NCBI GenBank assembly: GCA_022510945.1 | Contig: JAFLSK010000008.1 | Location: 1-52,089, forward strand | Length of the DNA stretch: 52,089 bases | Reading direction: 5' to 3' | From: Ruminococcus sp. | GTDB lineage: Bacteria > Bacillota > Clostridia > Oscillospirales > Acutalibacteraceae | In this document: in pieces, positions 40,447 to 50,171 of the stretch | Position numbering within the stretch: the first letter of the stretch is position 1 | Layout: every line of letters starts with the position of its first letter | Made by a program: the position numbers and the translations under genes | Notes under the pieces: model-generated | The model's input: the letters and a program-made list of their open reading frames with translations, nothing else | Databases searched by the model: none | What the model was told of the DNA's origin: nothing

Positions 40447-41790
40447 ATGAAACACTTCACACTCGAACAAATCGCCCTCGCCTGCGGCGGCGAGTATGTG
40501 GGCGACGAAAGCCTGAAAAACACGCCTGTCAGCTCTATTGAGCGCGACAGCAGAAATATCCGTGAAAATTCGCTATTCCTTGCGATAAAAGGCGCGCGGG
40601 TTGACGGCCACGACTTTATCGAAAAGTGCTACGCTGACGGCGCAATCTGTGCGCTGTGTGAGAAGGCACCCGAGAATCCGTCAAAGCCGTACATCCTCGT
40701 CGACGATACGCTTAACGCGGTAAAAAAGGTCGCGAAGGCGTACCGCGAGCTGTTTGACATTCCGATTGTCGGCATAAGCGGCAGCGTGGGCAAGACCTCC
40801 ACGAAGGAGATGATTGCCTCCGTCCTCGCGCAGAAATACCGCGTGCACAAGACCGCGGGCAATCTCAACAACGAGCTTGGTGTGCCGCTCACGCTTTTCG
40901 GTATGGACGACAGCACCGAGGTTGCCGTGGTCGAGATGGGTATTTCCGACTTCGGCGAAATGTCGCGAATTTCCGAGATGGTGCAGCCAACTGTCGAGGT
41001 AATCACCGTAATCGGCGATTGTCACCTTGAGAACCTCGGCGACCGCGACGGCGTTTTTAAGGCGAAAACCGAGATGTTCGAGAACCTGCGCGACGGCGGA
41101 ACGGTCGTGCTCAACGGCGACGACGATAAGCTTGTTCAGGTTGTGACCGTAAAGGGCAAGGAGCCGATTTTCTACGGGCTCAACGGCACCGCCTACACCG
41201 CGGAGAATATAAAGAATAACGGTGTGCTCGGCGTGGACGCCGACCTCATCTTCGCAGGAAACCGCGAGAGGGTCACTATCCCCGCAATCGGCACATATAT
41301 GGTCAGCAATGCGCTCGCGGCTGCTGCTGTGGGCATAACGCTCGGGCTTACCGCCGACGAAATCAGGCGCGGAGTCGAAAGCTACCGCACCGTTGGCAGC
41401 CGCGCGAACCTCGTCGACACGGGTGTTGTGAGAATCATCGACGACTGCTACAATGCGAACCCGACCTCCGTTAAGGCGTCAATCGACACGCTGATGAATT
41501 TCGATGGCAGAAAGGTCGCAGTCCTCGGCGATATGAAGGAACTCGGCACGGACGAACTGAAGCTTCACTACGAGGTCGGCGAGTACGCGAAAAAGTGCGA
41601 CTTAGTTATTGCAATCGGTCCGCTCGCAAAGGAACTCGCAAAGGGTGCTGAGTGCGTTCACTTCGATACGAAGGAAGAGGCTATGGCGAATTTCGACAAG
41701 CTGATTATGAGAAACGACACAGTCCTCGTAAAGGCGAGCCACAGTATGGAGTTCGAGAAGATTGTGGAGTTTTTAAAGCTGTGTAAATAA
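40447..41790 (+). CDS. murF: UDP-MurNAc-tripeptide--D-Ala-D-Ala ligase
   Basis: Adds the Ddl product to the UDP-MurNAc-tripeptide, the last cytoplasmic stem-peptide step. The 447-residue Mur ligase has the N-terminal substrate domain (SSIERDSRNIRENSLFLAIKG), the P-loop GISGSVGKTSTKEM near 110, NNELGVPLTLF near 142 and the C-terminal DDCYNANPTSVKASIDTL near 335. It lies right after ddl, a classical ddl-murF pair. Confidence 0.96.
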   Translation: MKHFTLEQIALACGGEYVGDESLKNTPVSSIERDSRNIRENSLFLAIKGARVDGHDFIEKCYADGAICALCEKAPENPSKPYILVDDTLNAVKKVAKAYRELFDIPIVGISGSVGKTSTKEMIASVLAQKYRVHKTAGNLNNELGVPLTLFGMDDSTEVAVVEMGISDFGEMSRISEMVQPTVEVITVIGDCHLENLGDRDGVFKAKTEMFENLRDGGTVVLNGDDDKLVQVVTVKGKEPIFYGLNGTAYTAENIKNNGVLGVDADLIFAGNRERVTIPAIGTYMVSNALAAAAVGITLGLTADEIRRGVESYRTVGSRANLVDTGVVRIIDDCYNANPTSVKASIDTLMNFDGRKVAVLGDMKELGTDELKLHYEVGEYAKKCDLVIAIGPLAKELAKGAECVHFDTKEEAMANFDKLIMRNDTVLVKASHSMEFEKIVEFLKLCK

Positions 41791-41801
41791 AGGAAACATA
41801 T

Positions 41802-42449
41802 ATGAAAATACAAGCCGTAGTATTTGATATGGACGGGCTGATGTTCGACACGGAAAACCTGACTTATACGCTGCAAAAGGAGATTATGCACAGGGACTTC
41901 GGCGTTCAGTTCAGCCTCAGCCAATATAAGCAGACGATAGGCAAACGCTTCGTGGATTTGCCGCAGCTTTTTGAGGACTTGTACGGCGAGGGCTTTGACT
42001 TTGAGCGGTTTCACGAAAGCTGCCGCAGCGAGTTTATTAGCTACACGGACAAATTCGGCGTGCCGATAAAGGACGGGCTTTTTGAACTCCTCGACGAATT
42101 AAAGCGGCGCAAAATAAAAATCGCCCTCGCAACCTCAACGAGCACAAAAAGTGCGATGAGAATGTTGAAAATCGCGAAGGTCGCGGATTATTTTGATGAA
42201 TTTGTTTGCGCCGAGGACGTAACCCACGGAAAGCCTGACCCAGAGCCCTTCGCAAAAGCGGCGGAAAAGTTAGGCGTTGCTCCCGAAAACTGCCTCGCTC
42301 TCGAGGACAGCTTTAACGGAATACGCTCCGCTTACGGCGCGGGAATGGTCACGGTTATGATACCCGACCTGATAGAGCCCACCGACGAAATCCGCGCGCT
42401 GTGCCGCAAAGTCTGTGTTGATTTAGTCGAAGTTATTAATTTAGTTTAA
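41802..42449 (+). CDS. HAD-IA phosphatase / phosphomutase-like hydrolase
   Basis: A 215-residue HAD superfamily protein: motif I FDMDGLMFDTE near 8, cap region, motif II in LATSTSTKSA near 107, and motif III/IV with HGKPDPEPF and LALEDSFNGIRSAYGAGM. It is close to the beta-phosphoglucomutase/sugar-phosphatase branch. The substrate is unknown. It begins 11 nt after murF and 23 nt before the secreted transglutaminase-like gene, so it belongs to the wall operon by position. Confidence 0.92.
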   Translation: MKIQAVVFDMDGLMFDTENLTYTLQKEIMHRDFGVQFSLSQYKQTIGKRFVDLPQLFEDLYGEGFDFERFHESCRSEFISYTDKFGVPIKDGLFELLDELKRRKIKIALATSTSTKSAMRMLKIAKVADYFDEFVCAEDVTHGKPDPEPFAKAAEKLGVAPENCLALEDSFNGIRSAYGAGMVTVMIPDLIEPTDEIRALCRKVCVDLVEVINLV

Positions 42450-42472
42450 AAATGCAGAGAGAAGGAGGAACT

Positions 42473-44203
42473 ATGAAGTTAAGATTTTTAAAAAGATTAG
42501 TTACAACGGTATTGATACTGACAGTGTTAATTTCATCAACCGCTTTAAATGCGAACGGCGCAGATTCGGTCTCAATCGTTCTGGGCGTCGGCGAAACATA
42601 CACTCTGCCCGTAAAAACAGATTCCGAATACACTATCGGAGACACGGGCGTAATAGGTGTCAGCACAAAGACGGTTACCGCATTAAAAGCAGGCGTCAGT
42701 ACGCTTAGCTACAAAGGGACCGACAGCAAAATGTATACTTACAGCTTTAAGGTTAATTCCGCTCCGTCCGCGATAAAGCTTAATTGTAAATCAAAGACAC
42801 TCTACACAAACGAAAGCCTTAATTTAAAATATACGCTGTCCGCGGGTTCCTCCGGCTCAGTCAGCTTTAAGAGCAGTAATAAGAAAATCGCTTCCGTAAG
42901 CCCGGACGGAAGAGTTTTCGCCAAGAAAAAGGGAAACGTCACTATTACCGCTTCAACCTACAACGGAAAAACCGCTTCCTGTAAAATAAAGATTAAACAA
43001 TCCGTTGTCAGGATAGATATGTCGCGGCAAAGGATAGCTCTGCCTAAAAAAACAAAATTCAAGCTCAAGGCGACCGTCAACAGCGGGGCCGTGTCAAAAA
43101 GCTACAAGTGGAAAAGCTCGAATAAAAAAGTTGCCACTGTTAAGGGTAACGGTAAAAGCGCCGTGATTTCCACAAAGAAACAGGGCAAGGCGATTATAAC
43201 GGTAAAGGCCTCGAACGGAACGAAGCAGACCTGCACGGTAAATGTTACGTCAACAAAAACCACAGACAGTATGGAAAAGCAGATAAATTCCCAACCGCTT
43301 TATAAGGAAAAGACAGGCTTCGTTGCCCTTGATAAGCTGGTTAATAAAATCAGCAAAAAGATTTTCAAAAAAGGTTACTCCACCTATGATAAGGTTAAGG
43401 CGATTTACGATTACGAAATAAAGAACTTTACATACGGTCACGCGTCACTTTCGACAAAACAGGCGAAGGCCGCGTATTCAAACAGCAAAAACCGCCTCTA
43501 CACCGCGTATTGTGACTCGGATATTGCCGATAGGGCATACGCGTCGCTTTTGACAAACACAGGCGTATGCAATGATTACGCCGCGGTGTTCGTGGTTATG
43601 ACGCGCGCAATAGGCCTCGACACCTACAGTGTCGGAGGACTGACAACTATGGCGGGCGGCGGCTGGACAGGTCACGAGTGGAATAATATGCTTGTAAACG
43701 GGAAGTATATTGTATTTGACGCTCAGGTTGAGGATAATATAGCAAACGGAGGCAGGATAAACTACTACCGCTTTGCAAAAAAAGAAAACGAGGTCAAAAA
43801 CAATTATAAATACGGCGGCAGAGAAGCTGAAATCAAAGCCTTCAAGCATTTCAAGGCCGCAGACGATTTCTCGATAAAACTCACGCTGACATCCGGCAAC
43901 AAAAGTTCTACGAAAGAATATGTCTGGAAGTATGATGTTAAGAGATTTCTTCAGGGCTATATTTACTGGGCTCATAATTTTATTGATGTTGACTTAGGAG
44001 TCTATGATGATGATATCGTGAACTATAGCATAGAAATCTTAAAAGGCAGCGGCGCATACTATATCAGCGGCGACAGCAAGAATTACAAGACCGACACCGT
44101 ATACTGCATAGATAAATTTGAGGGAAGCTTAAAAGCATATGAATTGTACGAACTACTCGAAATTTCTGACGCGGATTCGGGCTGTGCCTTTGAATTTCGT
44201 TAG
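42473..44203 (+). CDS. Secreted Ig-like (BIG2) protein with transglutaminase-like domain
   Basis: A 576-residue exported protein. Signal peptide at about 1-31. Two to three BIG2-type Ig-like modules at about 35-265 (SFKSSNKKIASVSPDGRVFAKKKG, KWKSSNKKVATVKGNGKS). A transglutaminase-like domain at about 280-470, with Cys in TGVCNDYAAVF near 365, His in GHEWNNM near 400 and Asp in VFDAQVED near 415, so the papain-like triad is complete. A C-terminal region of about 100 residues is not recognised. There is no wall-anchor motif; the Ig modules may hold it to the cell surface. It could crosslink or cut peptide bonds in the envelope. Its base composition is more AT-rich than murF before it. Confidence 0.88.
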   Translation: MKLRFLKRLVTTVLILTVLISSTALNANGADSVSIVLGVGETYTLPVKTDSEYTIGDTGVIGVSTKTVTALKAGVSTLSYKGTDSKMYTYSFKVNSAPSAIKLNCKSKTLYTNESLNLKYTLSAGSSGSVSFKSSNKKIASVSPDGRVFAKKKGNVTITASTYNGKTASCKIKIKQSVVRIDMSRQRIALPKKTKFKLKATVNSGAVSKSYKWKSSNKKVATVKGNGKSAVISTKKQGKAIITVKASNGTKQTCTVNVTSTKTTDSMEKQINSQPLYKEKTGFVALDKLVNKISKKIFKKGYSTYDKVKAIYDYEIKNFTYGHASLSTKQAKAAYSNSKNRLYTAYCDSDIADRAYASLLTNTGVCNDYAAVFVVMTRAIGLDTYSVGGLTTMAGGGWTGHEWNNMLVNGKYIVFDAQVEDNIANGGRINYYRFAKKENEVKNNYKYGGREAEIKAFKHFKAADDFSIKLTLTSGNKSSTKEYVWKYDVKRFLQGYIYWAHNFIDVDLGVYDDDIVNYSIEILKGSGAYYISGDSKNYKTDTVYCIDKFEGSLKAYELYELLEISDADSGCAFEFR

Positions 44204-44227
44204 TGATTATTAAAAACCGAATATCAA

Positions 44228-44265
44228 AAAACACGGAGTCCGAAAAGCCGGATTCCGTGTTTTCT
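44228..44265. terminator. Bidirectional terminator
   Basis: A 15-bp stem (44228-44242 with 44249-44263, one G-T pair), loop AAAAGC, flanked by A and T runs between convergent genes. Confidence 0.92.
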
Positions 44266-45542
44266 TATGCGTTATTTTGTTTTTCAAGCTCCTCTTTGCC
44301 TACAGCGAGCATTAGCTTGATTCGGTTTTCCTGATTTACCTTCGGCGCGCCGGGGTCGTAGTCGATTGTGACGATGTTCGCTTTGGGGTTGATTTCCTTG
44401 ATTTTGCGTATAGCGCCCTTGCCGTTGATGTGGTTAGGTAAGCAGCCGAACGGCTGAGTGCACACAATGTTCTCGTAGCCTGACTCCGCGAGCTCCAGCA
44501 TTTCCGCCGTAAGCAGCCAGCCCTCGCCCATCTTCGAGCCGTAGCCGATAACGGGCTTAACGAGCTCTTTGATGTGCTTGTACTGTCCGGGCGGCGTGAA
44601 GCCATACTTCTTCGTGTATTTTATCATCATCGACTCAAGCTTTTCAAGGTAGTTGAAAAGCACGGTGCAGAACTTAAATTTTAAACCGCTGCCGCCGTAG
44701 AGCTTGATGTCCTCGAGGCGGTTGTCGACCTTAAAGAGCGCAAAGCCCATAATACCGGGTAGGTTAACCTCGCAGTCCTGCTCCGCGAGGAATCGCTCGA
44801 GGTCGTTGTTGCCGAGTCGCGCGTACTTGACGTAAATCTCGCCTACCACGCCGACCTTGACCTTCGGGTTTTTGTTCAGTTTGATTTTTGAAAAATCCTC
44901 GCAGATTTTGTCGAGATGCTTCTCGATTTCCTTCGGGCGGTAGCTGTCGCCGCGCGCAAACTCTGTAGTGAGTCGCTTAGTCCATTCGTCGACAAGGCGC
45001 ATACTCTCGCCCTTTTGTACTTCGTACGGCTTGGTCTGATTGCTCAATAGCATAAGCACGTCGCCGTATACAAGACCCGCGAGGAACCTGCGGACAAGCG
45101 GAATCGTCAGCTTAAAGCCCGGATTTTTCTCCATACCCATTGACAGCGAGATTACGGGAATCTGCCCAAGCCCCGCCTTCTTGAGAGCCTTTCTGAGCAG
45201 GAATATGTAGTTGCTCGCGCGACATCCGCCGCCCGTCTGGGTAATCATCAGGGCAGTCTTGTTCACGTCGTACTTGCCCGACTGCAACGCGTGGATAAGC
45301 TGGCCGATAACGAGCAACGCGGGATAGCAGGTGTCGTTGTGAACGTACTTAAGACCTGTCTGTGCAATTTCGGGGCCCGCCGTGTCGAGCAGCTCGGCGT
45401 CGTAGCCCGCGTGAATGAACACGTTTTTTATTATTCCGAACTGAATCGGAGCCATAGACGGAACGAGGATTTTGTAGCCCTCGTTTTTCATCTCCTTAGT
45501 AAAGAGAAGCCGTCCGTTTTTGTCGTATTTTAACTGTGCCAT
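44265..45542 (-). CDS. 2-hydroxyacyl-CoA dehydratase-related protein (HgdB-like half)
   Basis: A 425-residue protein of the 2-hydroxyglutaryl-CoA dehydratase D-component type. Candidate iron-sulfur ligands are Cys72 (NDTCYP), Cys107 (GGGCRAS) and a Cys near 365 (PFGCLPNH). It begins 11 nt after the activase gene. In many Clostridia this sequence is the C-terminal third of one protein of about 1400 residues; here it is separate. Neither a CoA-transferase nor the second dehydratase subunit is nearby, so classical amino acid fermentation is not implied. Role unknown, possibly ATP-driven low-potential electron transfer. Confidence 0.85.
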   Translation of the reverse strand: MAQLKYDKNGRLLFTKEMKNEGYKILVPSMAPIQFGIIKNVFIHAGYDAELLDTAGPEIAQTGLKYVHNDTCYPALLVIGQLIHALQSGKYDVNKTALMITQTGGGCRASNYIFLLRKALKKAGLGQIPVISLSMGMEKNPGFKLTIPLVRRFLAGLVYGDVLMLLSNQTKPYEVQKGESMRLVDEWTKRLTTEFARGDSYRPKEIEKHLDKICEDFSKIKLNKNPKVKVGVVGEIYVKYARLGNNDLERFLAEQDCEVNLPGIMGFALFKVDNRLEDIKLYGGSGLKFKFCTVLFNYLEKLESMMIKYTKKYGFTPPGQYKHIKELVKPVIGYGSKMGEGWLLTAEMLELAESGYENIVCTQPFGCLPNHINGKGAIRKIKEINPKANIVTIDYDPGAPKVNQENRIKLMLAVGKEELEKQNNA

Positions 45543-45553
45543 AACGATCTCCC

Positions 45554-48463
45554 TTATTCTCTGCCTATAGCGGAAAGCAGACTGCGGATACGGATTTTGA
45601 CCGCGCCGAGGTTGGTGATTTCGTCTATCTTTATCTGTGTGTAGATTTTGTTGTTGCGCTCGAGGATTTCGCGCACTTCGTCGGTGGTAATAGCGTCAAC
45701 GCCGCAGCCGAACGAAACAAGCTGAACGAGCTGCATATCGTCTCGTGTGCTGACGTACTGCGCCGCCGCGTAAAGGCGCGCGTGGTACGTCCACTGGTTG
45801 AGCACGGTGGTGTGGAATTTCTCCACCCTCGAACTTACGATGTCCTCGCTGACAACGCTTACGTCAAATCCCGAGATAAGCTTGTCTATGCCGTGGTTGA
45901 TTTCGGGGTCGATGTGGTACGGTCTGCCCGAGAGGACGATAATCTCCCGACCCGCTTTTTCAGCCTCGGCGATAATCTCGTCGCCGCGTTTTCTGAGTTT
46001 TGCAAAGTATTCGTCGTATTCCTTATACGCCGCCTTAGCCGCTGCCTTTACCTCGCCGAGAGTGAGGCTCGGGAAATGAATTTTCAGCTTTTCATACGCC
46101 TTCTTCGGGAAATCTTTCGGACGGTGAATACCGAGGTACGGCATAATGAAATTCACGTCGCGGATACCCTTCATATTGTTCTTGATAACCTCGGGGTAGT
46201 AAGCGACCACGGGGCAGTTGTAGTGGTTGTCGCCCTTGCCTTCGTCGAAGTTGTAGGACAAACACGGGTAGAAGATGTTCTCTATTCCTTCGTCGAGAAG
46301 GTGCTGGATATGACCGTGCATAAGCTTTGCGGGGAAGCAGACGGTATCGCTCGGGATAGTCTGCTGACCCTTTTGGTACAACTTGCGGTTCGAGTACGGA
46401 GAGTGCACGACCTTGAATCCGAGGTCCGAAAAGAACCTCCACCAAAACGGCAAAAGCTCATACATATTAAGCCCCATCGGGAGCCCTATAGTGCCACGCT
46501 TGCCTTCTATTGGCTTGTAGCCGCTTAGCAACTCGAGTTTGTAGGAGAAAATATTGCGGTCGCTTGCAGGGGTCTTTTTTGTGATAGGCCGCTCGCAGCG
46601 GTTGCCAGCTATAAACTTCTTGCCGCCTGAGAATGTATTCACGGTCAGTCTGCAATTGTTGTTGCACAGACCGCAGTTTGTAACCTTGATTTCGTGGACA
46701 AAACTGTCGAGGTATTCTTTCGACGCGATAGCCGACTTCGGCTCGCTTTTATCCTTTACCTTTTCCATCGAGTAGAGGGCCGCGCCGTAAGCGCCCATAA
46801 GACCCGCGATGTTACTGCGCACAACCTCAACGCCCATCTCCTGCTCGAATGCGCGCAGAACAGCGTTATTGAGGAATGTGCCGCCCTGAACCACGACTTT
46901 TCTGCCGAGCTCATCGGGGCTTGTCGCGCGGATAACCTTGTAGAGCGCGTTCTTAACGACCGAAAGCGAAAGTCCCGCGGAAATATCCTCGATAGTCGCG
47001 CCGTCCTTCTGCGCCTGCTTTACGGACGAGTTCATAAACACCGTGCAGCGCGAGCCGAGGTCAACGGGGTGCTTCGCGTAAATGCCCTTGTTCGCGAAGT
47101 CCTCGATAGAGTAGCCGAGAGCGTTTGCGAAGGTCTGCAGAAAGCTTCCGCAGCCAGAGGAGCACGCCTCGTTGAGGAAAAGGTTGTCAATAGTGCCGTT
47201 GTGGATTTTGAAGCACTTGATGTCCTGTCCGCCGATGTCGATAACGAACTCAACGTCGGGCATAAAATGTTTAGCCGCGGTGAAGTGCGCAATCGTCTCG
47301 ACTATACCGTAATCGACGGAGAACGCGTTTTTGACGATTTCCTCACCGTAGCCCGTGACAGCCGAGGAGGCGATGTCGAGGTCGGGGTTGATTTCGTAGA
47401 CCTCCTGTAAAAAGCCCTTGATAAGCTCCACGGGGTTGCCCTTTGAGGGCATATATTTCGAATAGAGCAGCTCGCACTTGTCGGAGAGCACAACCGCCTT
47501 GACGGTAGTCGAGCCTGAGTCGATTCCGACGTAAGCCTTGCCCTTGTAGTCCTTTAAATCCTTTGTCTCAACAAACGCCTTGCTGTGGCGTTCGATAAAT
47601 TTATTGTATTCGTCTTCGTTTTCAAACAGCGGAGGATTGAACGCAAAATTGCCCGTACCTGTGTAGACCTTTACCTTGTCGATAACTTCGCTGAAGTTGA
47701 TTGTCTTGTCGGCGCACAGAGCCGCGCCGCACGCAACGTAGTAGAGCGAATTTTCGGGACAGATTCCCTCGGTGCTTAGCGTTTTGTCGAAACAGCGTCT
47801 CAACTCGCTCATAAAGGTGAGCGGTCCGCCGAGGTAGACAACCTTGCCCTCGATTTCGCGACCCTGAGCGAGGCCCGCGACCGTCTGGGACACAACCGCA
47901 TTAAATATACTCTCGGCGATGTCTGCTTTTCTTGCGCCCTGATTGAGCAGTGGCTGAATGTCTGTTTTTGCAAAAACGCCGCAGCGCGAGGCGATGGTGT
48001 AGGTCTTTTCGTACTGCTTCGCAAGCTCGTCCATTTCTTCGAGCGGAACGTTGAGCAGGGTCGCCATCTGGTCGATAAACGCGCCCGTACCGCCGGCGCA
48101 GGTGCCGTTCATACGAACCTCTAAACCGCCCGAGAGGAAGAGAATCTTAGCGTCCTCGCCGCCGAGCTCGATTATTACGTCCGTGCCGGGGATGAAGGTG
48201 TTCGCCGCCACGCGGGTAGCATAAACCTCCTGAATAAAGCTGATGCCGCACGCGTCGGCAACGCCCATTCCCGCACTGCCGCTGAGGCCGACGAGAGCGT
48301 TCTCGATGCCTTCGACATCGTTTTTAAGCGTAGATAAAATCTCACCGATTTTCTCCGTGATTCGGGAAAAATGGCGTTGATATGTACTGTAGATTAAGTT
48401 GTTGCTGTCGTCAAGAACTACGCATTTTATCGTAGTTGAGCCGATGTCAAGACCAAGTCTCAT
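45554..48463 (-). CDS. Acyl-CoA dehydratase activase, tandem ASKHA domains plus DUF2229
   Basis: A 969-residue protein. Two BadF/HgdC-type ATPase domains are in tandem: the first starts LGLDIGSTTIKCVVLDD, the second near residue 309 with YVGIDSGSTTVKAVVLS. Each has its own Cys-bearing loop (GTCAGGTGAF and EACSSGCGSFLQT) for a bridging [4Fe-4S] cluster. Near 591 is a Cys-rich CGLCNNNCRL segment, then a DUF2229-like domain (GLPMGLNMYE, SDTVCFPAKLMHGH). Such activators hydrolyse ATP to push an electron onto a partner iron-sulfur protein, most likely the next gene. Start at 48463 has GGAGG upstream; the frame is open further but reaches into the promoter. Confidence 0.9.
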   Translation of the reverse strand: MRLGLDIGSTTIKCVVLDDSNNLIYSTYQRHFSRITEKIGEILSTLKNDVEGIENALVGLSGSAGMGVADACGISFIQEVYATRVAANTFIPGTDVIIELGGEDAKILFLSGGLEVRMNGTCAGGTGAFIDQMATLLNVPLEEMDELAKQYEKTYTIASRCGVFAKTDIQPLLNQGARKADIAESIFNAVVSQTVAGLAQGREIEGKVVYLGGPLTFMSELRRCFDKTLSTEGICPENSLYYVACGAALCADKTINFSEVIDKVKVYTGTGNFAFNPPLFENEDEYNKFIERHSKAFVETKDLKDYKGKAYVGIDSGSTTVKAVVLSDKCELLYSKYMPSKGNPVELIKGFLQEVYEINPDLDIASSAVTGYGEEIVKNAFSVDYGIVETIAHFTAAKHFMPDVEFVIDIGGQDIKCFKIHNGTIDNLFLNEACSSGCGSFLQTFANALGYSIEDFANKGIYAKHPVDLGSRCTVFMNSSVKQAQKDGATIEDISAGLSLSVVKNALYKVIRATSPDELGRKVVVQGGTFLNNAVLRAFEQEMGVEVVRSNIAGLMGAYGAALYSMEKVKDKSEPKSAIASKEYLDSFVHEIKVTNCGLCNNNCRLTVNTFSGGKKFIAGNRCERPITKKTPASDRNIFSYKLELLSGYKPIEGKRGTIGLPMGLNMYELLPFWWRFFSDLGFKVVHSPYSNRKLYQKGQQTIPSDTVCFPAKLMHGHIQHLLDEGIENIFYPCLSYNFDEGKGDNHYNCPVVAYYPEVIKNNMKGIRDVNFIMPYLGIHRPKDFPKKAYEKLKIHFPSLTLGEVKAAAKAAYKEYDEYFAKLRKRGDEIIAEAEKAGREIIVLSGRPYHIDPEINHGIDKLISGFDVSVVSEDIVSSRVEKFHTTVLNQWTYHARLYAAAQYVSTRDDMQLVQLVSFGCGVDAITTDEVREILERNNKIYTQIKIDEITNLGAVKIRIRSLLSAIGRE

Positions 48464-48494
48464 AAGCAACCTCCAAAAAATTTCATACGGATTA

Positions 48495-48523
48495 ATTGTA
48501 TCATTTATATGTATAAAAATCAA
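48495..48523 (-). promoter_or_regulatory. Promoter of the activase operon
   Basis: On the minus strand TTGATT (plus 48518-48523), 17-nt spacer, TACAAT (plus 48495-48500), about 32 nt before the start codon. Confidence 0.65.
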
Positions 48524-48704
48524 TGTTACAAAAAGCCAAATATGTTAAATTAATAACATAGATTTTCGGCATAATTGTAGCACTCGTACGGATTAAATAC
48601 AATGAAAAAATGTCAGGTTTTGTACATATCCCGCGACCTTAAGAAAAATATAGGGCAAAAAAGTTCCATTCTTGTAACTTTTGGGTTTAATATCCAGTTT
48701 TTGC

Positions 48705-48769
48705 TTGATTTTATTGCGGATTTTATTTATAATTTATAACGTGATGAAGTGTTGGCAAAAAGCCTACAC
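48705..48769 (+). promoter_or_regulatory. NCS2 permease promoter and leader hairpin
   Basis: TTGATT (48705-48710), 17-nt spacer, TATAAT (48728-48733). The leader holds one hairpin GTGTTGGC / GCCTACAC with loop AAAAA (48749-48769). The purine riboswitch core is not found. The 48524-48700 stretch upstream shows no gene or clear structure. Confidence 0.6.
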
Positions 48770-48804
48770 AGAAGCGAAATATTATTTTAAGGGGGTACAA
48801 TCCT

Positions 48805-50151
48805 TTGGAAAAACTGTTCAAACTTAAAGAACACGGAACAAACGTAAGAACAGAGATTATCGCCGGACTTACAACATTCTTCACGATGGCGTACATCATC
48901 TTTCTTAACCCTGTCATCCTCGGTGAAGGCTCACCCACAGGTATGGCAAACACAGCCGTAGTTACAGCTACCTGCATCGCGGCTGCTATCGGTACATGGC
49001 TCATCGGCTGGCTCTCGAACTACCCGATGGCTCAGGCTCCGGGTCTCGGACTTAACGCAGTGTTCTCGTACACACTCTGCGGCGCGTTCGGACTCTCCGC
49101 AGGCGCTGCTCTTGCTGCTGTATTTATCGCAGGTATCATCTTTATCCTGCTCACAGTAACAGGTGCTCGTACCGCTATCGTTAAGGCTATTCCGCTCAAC
49201 TTAAAGAAGGCTATCTCCGCCGGTATCGGTCTGTTTATCGCTATCATCGGCTTCGTTAACGCGGGCATCGTTGTAGGCGAAAGCACAGCCGCTACAACAA
49301 TCGGACTCGGCGACTTCTCCAACCCCGCAGTTTTACTCGCTTTCGCAGGCCTTATCATTACAATCGTACTCGTAGTAGCTAAGGTTCCCGCTGCTTTATT
49401 TGTAGGAATGGTTGCTACCTCCGTTATCGGTTGCGTTTTACAGTTCGTTTTCGGTGTTGAGGTTGGCGTAACAGCTCCCACAAGCTGGGTTCCTTACCTC
49501 GACTTCTCGATGTTCGGCGCATGTTTCGCAGGCTTCGGTGACCTTATCTCCGCTCCGGTTGCATCCCTTATCGCAACAATGATTACACTCGTACTCGTTG
49601 ATATGTTCGACACTATCGGCACACTCATCGGCGCAGCAGGCAAGGCAGGCTACCTCGATGAGGACGGCAACCTTCCCAAGATTGAGAAGGCTATGCTCGC
49701 TGACGCTGTTGCTACTTCCGCAGGCGCAGTAGTTGGTACATCAACAGTTACTACATACGTTGAGTCCACCTCAGGTATCGCAGTAGGCGGCCGCACAGGT
49801 CTTACTTCCACAGTAACAGGTATCTGCTTCGCTCTTGCGCTCTTCCTTTCACCGGTTATCGGTCTCGTTCCGACAGCTGCTACAGCTCCGCTTCTTATCA
49901 TCGTAGGCGTTATGATGTGCAGCTCCTTAAAGGAAATCGACTGGGCTGACATTGAGGTTGCTATTCCTTGCTTCCTCACCGTTGCAGGTATGCCGTTCTT
50001 CTATTCAATCACAGACGGTATCGCATTCGGCTTCATCGCTCACGTTGTTATCAAGCTTGCTAAGGGTAAGATTAAGGAGATTCACCCGCTTATGTATGTA
50101 ATCGTTCTCCTCTTTATCCTCAAGTATGTAATCAGCGCATTGCCAATCTGA
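48805..50151 (+). CDS. NCS2-family purine (adenine/guanine/hypoxanthine) permease
   Basis: A 448-residue multi-spanning permease of the AzgA/PbuG branch of NCS2. It shows TFFTMAYIIFLNP at the start, the QAPGLGLNAVFSYTLCG motif near 75, the VDMFDTIGTLIG motif near 268 and GRTGLTSTVTGI near 331. About 13 helices. It imports nucleobases by proton symport. The start is a TTG with AAGGGGGT upstream; no in-frame ATG matches the family start, so TTG is accepted. The uracil and xanthine branches are less likely given the AzgA-like length and motifs. Confidence 0.92.
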   Translation: MEKLFKLKEHGTNVRTEIIAGLTTFFTMAYIIFLNPVILGEGSPTGMANTAVVTATCIAAAIGTWLIGWLSNYPMAQAPGLGLNAVFSYTLCGAFGLSAGAALAAVFIAGIIFILLTVTGARTAIVKAIPLNLKKAISAGIGLFIAIIGFVNAGIVVGESTAATTIGLGDFSNPAVLLAFAGLIITIVLVVAKVPAALFVGMVATSVIGCVLQFVFGVEVGVTAPTSWVPYLDFSMFGACFAGFGDLISAPVASLIATMITLVLVDMFDTIGTLIGAAGKAGYLDEDGNLPKIEKAMLADAVATSAGAVVGTSTVTTYVESTSGIAVGGRTGLTSTVTGICFALALFLSPVIGLVPTAATAPLLIIVGVMMCSSLKEIDWADIEVAIPCFLTVAGMPFFYSITDGIAFGFIAHVVIKLAKGKIKEIHPLMYVIVLLFILKYVISALPI

Positions 50152-50171
50152 TTATAATGATATAAGTAACT

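Noticed and set aside
45782-47410. Two long plus-strand frames (45782-46528, 46694-47410) inside the activase gene
   Set aside because: Opposite to conserved ATPase domains, no ribosome binding site or motif of their own.
48734-48804. Purine riboswitch before the NCS2 permease (and before purL)
   Set aside because: The conserved core with its two kissing loops is absent; only one simple hairpin is present, and the purL leader is too short.
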